A DNA stretch of 5,188 nucleotides from a bacterium (lineage in GTDB: Bacteria > Desulfobacterota > GWC2-55-46 > S146-80 > JALXFI01). The stretch lies in NCBI GenBank assembly GCA_027069035.1, contig JALXFI010000273.1:1-5188 (forward strand), given 5' to 3'. Of the stretch, positions 1-5,188 are shown piece after piece; the stretch's first letter is position 1, and every line of letters begins with the position of its first letter. A program made the translations under genes and the position numbers. The notes below the pieces were generated by a model. That model did no database searches. It was given only the letters and a program-made list of their open reading frames with translations, and had not been told where the DNA came from.

Positions 1-431
1 ATTCTTAGAGAGAGCAGGATAAGGGCGGTTATTGTCTTGCCAAGAGCTGTATTTAACGTGTACGTAACATAGTCAGTTATTTCTTTATATTCCTCAGCTT
101 TTAGATTATCTAATAACAGAAAGACAATCTCCTGTGCTTTCTCGAAATGTTCTTCAGGAAATGCCCATGAATCATCTCTTGTGCCATCTTGCATAAGCTC
201 TGCAACTATTCCAGCAACCCATTGATGATCTGCGCCTGCTAACCACTCATCCCTCTCAACAATAAACTTATCTTCCCAGAATTCTTCTCTGGCTATATAA
301 AGTTCTACAAAATCAAAGACCTTTGCCCAGTTGATAATCCTCTTTTCATTCCAGGCATCTTTTATACCCTTCATAATCTCGTAAATATAAATAAACCCAG
401 TGACTTTAAAAGGAATTAAATCTTCTACAAA
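1..431 (-). pseudogene. In-frame continuation of the helical-protein gene beyond the TAA, cut by the window edge
   Basis: Reading directly on from the TAA at 432-434 in the same frame gives 143 codons with no stop, down to position 3. The translation begins FVEDLIPFKVTGF, contains IKDAWNEKRIINWAKVFDFV (residues 23-42) and ends near LNTALGKTITALILLSLR. It is helical, charged and rich in Trp, like the upstream part, and joins smoothly with the preceding KEMPE: a lysine or glutamate codon (AAA or GAA) is one base from TAA. A possible restart ATG lies at 372-374 but has only a weak ribosome site, so a separate gene is less likely. The end of the gene is outside the window. Either this is a nonsense-mutated gene, a base-call error, or a readthrough/split arrangement. 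Confidence 0.7.
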
Positions 432-1943
432 TTACTCAGGCATCTCTTTAGCAATTTCAGCTAAAAGGTCGGCAAGACCGCCGACTGTTGGTCCTCTCCA
501 GGAATCTTTTGTTTTGAACGTTGTTAAATACTCTGCAAGTTTTTCATTGCTCATTGGTAATAATTCTTCCTTTTTTAAAGGCGATGGTCCTGGTCCAGAG
601 GTTGTTTCTACTTTTCCAACAGCCGGATGCAGTTCTGTATCTACATTAGTTATTTTTTTCATTTCATCATAAAGTCTTTTAAAGTATTCATCATGAGAAA
701 GCGCTCTGTATATTTCCTGTTTAGAAAGGGCAGTATATCTTTCAACATCTTCCTTGAAATCGTATTTTTTGGAAGCCTTCATTATTTTTTTGTTAAGTAT
801 CTTTCTTTGCTCATCTGTTAAGCTCTGGAGATTTTCCAATAGGTGTTTTAATTCATCTCCAAAGTATAAAGTCTTTTCCATCAAAAGGTCGCCTTTTTCT
901 GATTTTAATATTTCCCAGCATAGGTCTCTGTATTTATCCATATTCTGGCCCATAATATAAATTGCCATTTGGGGAAAGTAGAAATACTTATCTTCAATAA
1001 ATTGCTTCAATATTACTCCGGTATTAGCTGCATCATACTTAGCTTTTGCAAGTAGAACCCTCTTGAGAATAAAAGTAAGCATCTCCAGCGGTTCGGTGAT
1101 ATGGCGTTCTCTTTCATTATAGAAAGAATAATATGTCTCATTCTCTTCGCTTTTAAGCAGGTTTTGTATTTTCTTAGCCAAATCCTCAACAACTTTAACT
1201 GTGCATTTTTCTCCAATAACCTCCGAGTGTTTTTTAAAGGCTTCTTTTAACCAGTGAGAGTCTATTACAAGTTTATTCTCTTCTTTTTTGCCGAGCAACT
1301 TTGCTCGCTCTTCGCTTAACGGAACCGGTTTGAATGCTGTTATATAGTCAATAATCTTTTCAGCTTTCCTGATATCCTCTGGATTATCAGTGAGGAATTT
1401 AGGTAATAATTTTGTCGTAATCTCTACTCCCTGCAGTATGGTGCCGAATTTTGAATCAAGCCAGATGGGGATTAATTCAATAATATCAAGGGATATCTTG
1501 TCATTAGGAAGATTTAACAGTATTTTTACAAAGTAATACCATGTGCGGTAGTTGTCTAAAACTTTATTATTTTTGATGTGATAAGCCGTTACATCCTTGA
1601 TAATTTTCAGTAGCTCATCGACATACTTTTCGTTACCTGGCTGGGCAACCTGTTCCGAAACTCGTTTAAGATATGGAAGAACATTCCATTCAGGAATCAT
1701 GAAATATCCTTCTTGATCCGCAGGTTTATAAGCTGGAGCTTTTTGAGATGTAAAAAAGCCACTTGCCTTTAAAGGATCAAACCACTTAATTGACTTAACC
1801 TTTTTCAAGAAATAGTCAGTTGTCGCAATATCACCAGCTATAATATTAAATATTTCTGTCTTTACAGAATTGGAAAACTTATCACTTAATAACTGGTCTA
1901 TTCTTTTTGCTTTTTTGTAAAAGGAATCTTCTCTTTTGTTCAT
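432..1943 (-). CDS. Large helical protein partnered with SIR2, ended by a probable premature stop
   Basis: The 503-residue product has no catalytic motif I can recognise. It is rich in Lys, Glu and Leu and appears almost wholly alpha-helical, without signal peptide or membrane segments. An early block (WFDPLKASGFF at 54-64, then W86 and YLKRV at 91-95) and a late block (Pro/Gly linker GPGPSP at 450-455, MSNEKLAEYLTTF at 464-476, WRGPTVGGLA at 482-491) resemble the helical-repeat part of large SIR2-linked and STAND-type defence proteins; this is from memory, not a search. The probable role is sensor or scaffold for the SIR2 protein, with which it overlaps by 4 bases. The stop TAA at 432-434 falls inside what looks like an ongoing domain, and the same frame is open for 143 further codons, so this is probably only the front part of a longer protein of at least 647 codons. 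Function is unassigned; the pairing with SIR2 is clear from layout. Confidence 0.75.
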   Translation of the reverse strand: MNKREDSFYKKAKRIDQLLSDKFSNSVKTEIFNIIAGDIATTDYFLKKVKSIKWFDPLKASGFFTSQKAPAYKPADQEGYFMIPEWNVLPYLKRVSEQVAQPGNEKYVDELLKIIKDVTAYHIKNNKVLDNYRTWYYFVKILLNLPNDKISLDIIELIPIWLDSKFGTILQGVEITTKLLPKFLTDNPEDIRKAEKIIDYITAFKPVPLSEERAKLLGKKEENKLVIDSHWLKEAFKKHSEVIGEKCTVKVVEDLAKKIQNLLKSEENETYYSFYNERERHITEPLEMLTFILKRVLLAKAKYDAANTGVILKQFIEDKYFYFPQMAIYIMGQNMDKYRDLCWEILKSEKGDLLMEKTLYFGDELKHLLENLQSLTDEQRKILNKKIMKASKKYDFKEDVERYTALSKQEIYRALSHDEYFKRLYDEMKKITNVDTELHPAVGKVETTSGPGPSPLKKEELLPMSNEKLAEYLTTFKTKDSWRGPTVGGLADLLAEIAKEMPE

Positions 1944-2953
1944 AAGTCGCCCTCGGTTACTTTACCGATTAATTTCTTAAATAAACACTCCAAAAAAATA
2001 TGCTTATTGTTTTGATAAATCACTGGATATAAATGGTACTCTTTTAACTCAGAAAATATTTCATTATTATATTCCTCAATAAATTTATTCCCCTCTTCAA
2101 TTAAAAGGAAGTGTTTTATTTCTCTGTGGGAACAACCCTGACCACCTTGGCTATAAAAACTACTTGTTGCACGGCGTTCTCGTTCTACCTCTTTAGCAAT
2201 GTCAAAAAAGAACGTTTTTACATAAGGATCTTCAAAGCTGAACCCTATGAAAATGATATTCTTATGTTCATAAAAATATTTTAGGCAATCTTCAAGTCTC
2301 CTTACCGAAGATCGTTGTTGGTTACTCACACTTGGATAAAACATATCATAATCAGTTTTTTTCAAAATATAGATTTTTTCATTAACAGAACCATGGAGAT
2401 AATATATTCTCGATCCATTCGCGGCGGTGTCTAAGTCATTCAAGTAATATAAAGTCGGTTTCTCATATTTATTTGTCGATGAAAAGAACGTAGATAAATC
2501 GGCTATAAAATGGTATGCATATTCAATTGATCGATCAAAATTGGTAGTTAGGTGTACGTCAAGAGATAATGCCATATACACTAAAGTCAAACTTGTTGAG
2601 TTGAGGTGTGGGGTCATTCTTTTTGTGATGGTGTCAAAATATAAAGATTGTTTTTTTTCCCTCTTAAGAAATTTATACAAATCCTCAGCAAAGTCTGGAT
2701 ATTTATTTTTATTGGTAGGTGTTGTTCCTTTGAAACCAAGTTCCTTTGCTACTTTGAGCAAATCATCAATCAAATTATCCCAGTCGTAAATACCGAGAGG
2801 CTTAGAAACCCCAGATCCTATAAAAGATACAAACTCGGCTTTATTAAACGATCTCAACAACAATTCATAGTTATCTTTATTTTGTTTTTTATTCCATAAA
2901 TAATTAAGAGTATCGTCTATAACATTGTCTATTGCTGAGCCCTGGAAAGCCAT
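1940..2953 (-). CDS. SIR2-like domain protein (putative NAD-degrading defence effector)
   Basis: This 337-residue protein is essentially one SIR2_2-type domain. Landmarks in order are FIGSGVS (44-50, the nucleotide-binding glycine loop), LTTNFD (135-140, Asn138 and Asp140), YYLHGS (184-189, with the presumed catalytic His187) and FIGFSFEDPYV (235-245). All key positions are present, so NAD binding and hydrolysis are plausible. Bacterial SIR2 domains of this type act in phage defence by depleting NAD+ once a partner or fused sensor is triggered (Thoeris ThsA, DSR1/DSR2, SIR2-HerA, short-Argonaute-associated SIR2). No transmembrane segment or signal peptide is seen, so it should be cytoplasmic. 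The ATG follows an AAGGAG site by 10 bases and lies 3 bases after the preceding stop. Its own stop overlaps the next start as ATGA, so the two products are likely made together. The gene is more AT-rich than Fic. Residues 99-101 are encoded by a run of eight A on the coding strand. Domain call is firm; the defence role is inferred. Confidence 0.9.
   Translation of the reverse strand: MAFQGSAIDNVIDDTLNYLWNKKQNKDNYELLLRSFNKAEFVSFIGSGVSKPLGIYDWDNLIDDLLKVAKELGFKGTTPTNKNKYPDFAEDLYKFLKREKKQSLYFDTITKRMTPHLNSTSLTLVYMALSLDVHLTTNFDRSIEYAYHFIADLSTFFSSTNKYEKPTLYYLNDLDTAANGSRIYYLHGSVNEKIYILKKTDYDMFYPSVSNQQRSSVRRLEDCLKYFYEHKNIIFIGFSFEDPYVKTFFFDIAKEVERERRATSSFYSQGGQGCSHREIKHFLLIEEGNKFIEEYNNEIFSELKEYHLYPVIYQNNKHIFLECLFKKLIGKVTEGDL
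1951..1954 (-). promoter_or_regulatory. Shine-Dalgarno site of the helical-protein gene, next to an ATGA stop/start overlap
   Basis: GAGG on the minus strand lies 7 bases before the ATG at 1941-1943. The SIR2 stop TGA (1940-1942) shares bases with this ATG, giving the classic ATGA overlap. Together these support the chosen start and translational coupling of the two proteins. Confidence 0.65.
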
Positions 2954-2956
2954 GCC

Positions 2957-4000
2957 TCACACACTCCTTGCCTTATCGAGCCTGTTCTTTACAAGTTCAC
3001 ACACTGCCCAGTAGACCTCGTTCTGTTCTCCCTGTGTAAGTCCAAGGATATCAAACACGATATCATCAAGGGCTTTTCTATCCGGTAAGGGATTTGGGGG
3101 TTGTTCTCGGATGGGAAAGGTTTGATCAATCCCAAGTTCTATAAGGCCATTTGCTTCCCTTATTTTATTCTCAATTTGTCTCCCATATAAAAATTTTAGA
3201 TTAATAATTAGGCAATTTGCCAATTCATAAACAGTAAGATCCAGCAAGCCCAAACCAAGTCCAGTCCTTGAACCAACTTCTAAAAACAACGAAGTTAGCG
3301 TTGAACATAAAGATAATAGCAACTGTTCCTTTTCCTCATTCTTCGAGTAAATTTCATATAATCGTTTGTCAGCAAAAACACCTTTATTGTCAAAAGCCCT
3401 ATACAGTTGTGCAACACTACATGAAGAAATAATTGAGGGAATTCGTCTATCTCCAAGATACCACCATTTTAATCGTGATGAGCAAGTTGGTACCTTATCA
3501 AACCCTTTACTTTCTCCCCATCTTATATATTTGTAAGCCTCCATCTTCTCAATAGATTTTGTTGTTGGCATAAATATCGTTTGTTTAAGGTTGGCTGGAT
3601 TTATTTGAAACCCTTTACATTCTCTCGATGACTTAATCACCGGTCTCAAATACTCTTCCTCAATTTTTATCCCCCTCGGCAGCCCCTCATATTTAGGTAT
3701 AAGTTCATAATACTTTCCATCTTTTTTAATATCAAAGTGCTTGCTTGGAAGATAAAAAAATTCGTTACAGCCAGTTGTAAACCCACGTCTCACCTCTGCC
3801 ACATCTCCAAGTCTGACAAGCAGGGGTTTCAGGTCTTCCTCTCCGGCAAGGAAGTATCTGTCTCCGTCCCTGCCTGCGCCGTATCCGTCGCGGCAGGCAG
3901 GCCGTTCTTTGACAATCCTGTATCCTGCCTCTTTTATCTCCTTCAGGTTTTTGAAGCCAGAGTTGTTTGCGATTTTGGGTGAGATGTCCTGGAATTTCAT
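2957..4000 (-). CDS. Stand-alone target-recognition (C-terminal) module of an N6-adenine DNA methyltransferase
   Basis: This 347-residue protein resembles the C-terminal specificity region of large N6-adenine methyltransferases of the type IIG/Eco57I kind. Recognisable landmarks are VRLGDVAEVRRGFTTGCNEF (62-81), LRPVIKSSRECKGF near residues 118-131, SRTGLGLGLLDLTVYE in the second half, and a C-terminal DRKALDDIVFDILGL segment. No SAM-binding motif (FxGxG type) or NPPY catalytic motif is present, so it cannot methylate DNA alone. It may give sequence specificity to a methylase encoded outside the window, or be a leftover fragment. The start lies 10 bases after the Fic stop and has no good Shine-Dalgarno, which suggests re-initiation after Fic translation; the frame is closed upstream by a stop at 4031-4033. 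Residues about 34-46 (PACRDGYGAGRDG) are encoded by a GC-rich palindrome that looks inserted in frame. The C-terminus appears intact. The family assignment is good; whether it is functional is unclear. Confidence 0.75.
   Translation of the reverse strand: MKFQDISPKIANNSGFKNLKEIKEAGYRIVKERPACRDGYGAGRDGDRYFLAGEEDLKPLLVRLGDVAEVRRGFTTGCNEFFYLPSKHFDIKKDGKYYELIPKYEGLPRGIKIEEEYLRPVIKSSRECKGFQINPANLKQTIFMPTTKSIEKMEAYKYIRWGESKGFDKVPTCSSRLKWWYLGDRRIPSIISSCSVAQLYRAFDNKGVFADKRLYEIYSKNEEKEQLLLSLCSTLTSLFLEVGSRTGLGLGLLDLTVYELANCLIINLKFLYGRQIENKIREANGLIELGIDQTFPIREQPPNPLPDRKALDDIVFDILGLTQGEQNEVYWAVCELVKNRLDKARSV
2964..2969 (-). promoter_or_regulatory. Shine-Dalgarno site of the SIR2 gene
   Basis: AAGGAG on the minus strand sits 10 bases before the ATG at 2951-2953, within the last codons of the target-recognition gene. 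It is the strongest ribosome-binding site in the run, it fixes the SIR2 start, and it suggests SIR2 does not depend wholly on coupling to the gene before it. Confidence 0.7.
3869..3901. repeat. GC-rich palindromic element inside a coding region
   Basis: CCTGCCTGC at 3869-3877 is the exact reverse complement of GCAGGCAGG at 3893-3901, with a 15-base spacer. A further GC pair can form if one base is bulged. A direct repeat TCCGTC (3863-3868 and 3884-3889) overlaps the element. It is much richer in GC than its surroundings and keeps the reading frame open, encoding roughly residues 34-44 of the target-recognition protein. Short dispersed GC-rich palindromes of this shape are known in many bacterial genomes, usually between genes. 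Whether this copy belongs to such a family needs the rest of the genome. Confidence 0.65.
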
Positions 4001-4010
4001 ATTCAGCAGA

Positions 4011-5177
4011 TTAATTATCTTTAAATATTGTTATATACTCTTCATATCTGAACAGCCTGTTGCGTTTCTGGCCTGTGTACTCCTTAAGAATGTCATGTTT
4101 CAGAAATCGGAACATTAACTGACTTGCTGCGGTAAAACTAAGCCCGGTAAGTTCAACTATATCGTTTATACTGATAATCGGCTTTGAATACAGAGATTCC
4201 AGCACTTTCAGACCATTAGCTGTGGATCTGCCAAAACTGCTAACAATTCGTGAACGGTCTCTCTCCCTTAGAGTTACAATACGTCTTGCCGTCTCCGTAG
4301 CAGCCGATGCAACCTCAGTCACCGCTGTAAGAAAGAACTTAAGCCATCCCTCCCAGTCTCCCTTGTCTCTGACTGACTGCAGCAATTCATAATATGTCTC
4401 TCTTTGTTTTTTAAAATAATGAGAGATATAGAGTACAGGCTTCTGCAGAACCTCCCGGTCACACAGAAGCAGTGTAATGAGAAGTCTTCCGATCCGTCCA
4501 TTACCATCAAGGAAAGGATGGATTGTTTCAAATTGTGCATGAGCCAGCCCTATCTTTATCAAAGCCGGCATATCAGGGGTGTTACTGTGAATAAACCTTT
4601 CAAGTTCAGAAAGGGTTTGTGGCACTTCTTGGGGAGGTGGCGGTACAAATACAGCATCTGAGATTAGACTTCCCGCAGGACCAATCCAGTTCTGGCTTGT
4701 TCTCAGTTCTCCAGGCTGGCGTTCTGCACCTCTAACCCCTTTGAGTAATAGTTTATGTATCTCTCGCAGAAGACGAACAGAAACAGGGAGGTTCTCCAAC
4801 CGTTTTATCCCGTAATTAAGGGCATGTATATAGTTTATAACCTCTTCTACATCAGAAGGGTGTCGCTTGTGGAATATTCTGGCTTCAGCCTCAAGCACAT
4901 CATCCAAGGAACTCTGCGTACCCTCTATCTGACTGGAAAGCACAGCCTCCTTACGCACATACATGAAAACAAAGAGGTTGGCATCTGGAAGGGTCTGTAT
5001 GGAACCATCAAGTCTGCCCAGCGCCCGGTCAGCCCTTGATACAAGAGACATCATCTTATTATCCATCAACGGTGGTGGATCAGGAGGCAAAGGTGAGGGG
5101 ATAAAGGCTTTATAGCTGCTTGATTGCTGGATATACCTGCCTGCTCGATACGAAATGTTTATTGGGTTTTTCTTCAT
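4011..5177 (-). CDS. Fic family protein (putative AMP-transferase) with C-terminal winged-helix region
   Basis: This 388-residue protein carries the complete Fic signature HPFLDGNGRIGR at residues 220-231, with the invariant catalytic His220 and the Gly-Asn-Gly anion-binding loop, so it should be catalytically competent. Fic enzymes usually transfer AMP from ATP to a hydroxyl side chain of a target protein; the target here cannot be read from sequence. Residues about 10-95 match the Fic N-terminal domain and contain the inhibitory motif SSQIEG (81-86, Glu85), which in class II Fic proteins blocks productive ATP binding. Residues about 156-186 form the flap that docks targets. Residues about 318-388 look like a winged helix-turn-helix (INDIVELTGLS, then ASQLMFRFLK), suggesting DNA binding. 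Length is normal for the class II Fic_N-Fic-wHTH group. The start is chosen because the N-terminus fits the family. No clear Shine-Dalgarno is seen in the 11 bases upstream, and the frame stays open to the window edge, so a longer form is possible. It is the first visible gene of the run. Confidence 0.95.
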   Translation of the reverse strand: MKKNPINISYRAGRYIQQSSSYKAFIPSPLPPDPPPLMDNKMMSLVSRADRALGRLDGSIQTLPDANLFVFMYVRKEAVLSSQIEGTQSSLDDVLEAEARIFHKRHPSDVEEVINYIHALNYGIKRLENLPVSVRLLREIHKLLLKGVRGAERQPGELRTSQNWIGPAGSLISDAVFVPPPPQEVPQTLSELERFIHSNTPDMPALIKIGLAHAQFETIHPFLDGNGRIGRLLITLLLCDREVLQKPVLYISHYFKKQRETYYELLQSVRDKGDWEGWLKFFLTAVTEVASAATETARRIVTLRERDRSRIVSSFGRSTANGLKVLESLYSKPIISINDIVELTGLSFTAASQLMFRFLKHDILKEYTGQKRNRLFRYEEYITIFKDN

Positions 5178-5188
5178 CGTATTAAAGG

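Noticed and set aside
35..47. LGKT in the continuation of the helical protein as a possible Walker A motif
   Set aside because: The required Gly four residues before GK is absent (the segment is LNTALGKT), and the context is a helical repeat, so it is not a P-loop.
400..960. Plus-strand open frames opposite the helical gene (400-672, 627-821, 754-960)
   Set aside because: They are short, low-complexity in translation (Phe/Ser/Ile-rich) and lie antisense to a well-supported gene; no ribosome site or domain supports them.
2541..2899. Plus-strand open frames opposite the SIR2 gene
   Set aside because: The SIR2 motifs on the minus strand explain the region; the antisense translations show no family features.
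4001..4010. Gap between Fic and the recognition-module gene as a promoter or terminator
   Set aside because: Ten bases are too few for either, and no hairpin or promoter element is visible there.
4319..5039. Short frames overlapping the Fic gene on both strands (4319-4540, 4404-4661, 4755-5039)
   Set aside because: They fall fully within the Fic coding region, including its catalytic motif, and look like frame shadows.
5136..5144. A second CCTGCCTGC, identical to the left arm of the palindrome, near the Fic start
   Set aside because: It has no matching right arm and encodes the AGRY stretch that fits ordinary Fic N-termini, so it is most likely coincidence.

Overview
The window is one tightly packed, minus-strand gene run: 5'-Fic enzyme, stand-alone DNA-methylase target-recognition module, SIR2-like NADase candidate, large helical protein-3', read from right to left. 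Gaps between genes are 10 bp, 3 bp and a 4-bp overlap, so the four are probably one transcript. The promoter would lie to the right and the terminator to the left of the window. Start signals are of Shine-Dalgarno type (AAGGAG before the SIR2 gene, GAGG before the helical gene), so this is bacterial DNA. Base composition is mixed: hand-counted blocks give about 48-55% GC in the Fic gene and about 23-35% in the SIR2 gene. A CCTGCCTGC...GCAGGCAGG palindrome hints at a genome carrying dispersed GC-rich palindromes. I cannot place the organism more closely than that.

Right part (4011-5177): a complete Fic-family protein with an N-terminal autoinhibitory motif, the full catalytic motif and a C-terminal winged-helix-like region. 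Centre right (2957-4000): a protein that looks like the C-terminal specificity part of a large N6-adenine DNA methyltransferase (type IIG/Eco57I-like), with no catalytic methylase part in the window. Its N-terminal region contains an in-frame palindromic element. Centre (1940-2953): a compact SIR2_2-type protein with all the expected active-site motifs.

Left part (1-1943): a long helical protein, translationally coupled to SIR2 by an ATGA overlap. Its frame is interrupted by one TAA at 432-434 and then stays open for 143 more codons to the window edge. The downstream translation continues the same protein character, so the gene is probably a larger one (at least 647 codons) carrying a single nonsense codon, or a base-call error.

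Read together, this resembles a restriction-modification or phage-defence island. The most interesting unit is the SIR2 plus helical pair: a putative NAD-depleting effector with a large separate partner that could act as sensor or scaffold, like a two-gene version of the single-chain defence-associated sirtuins. The defence role is inference from family and layout; nothing in the sequence proves it.
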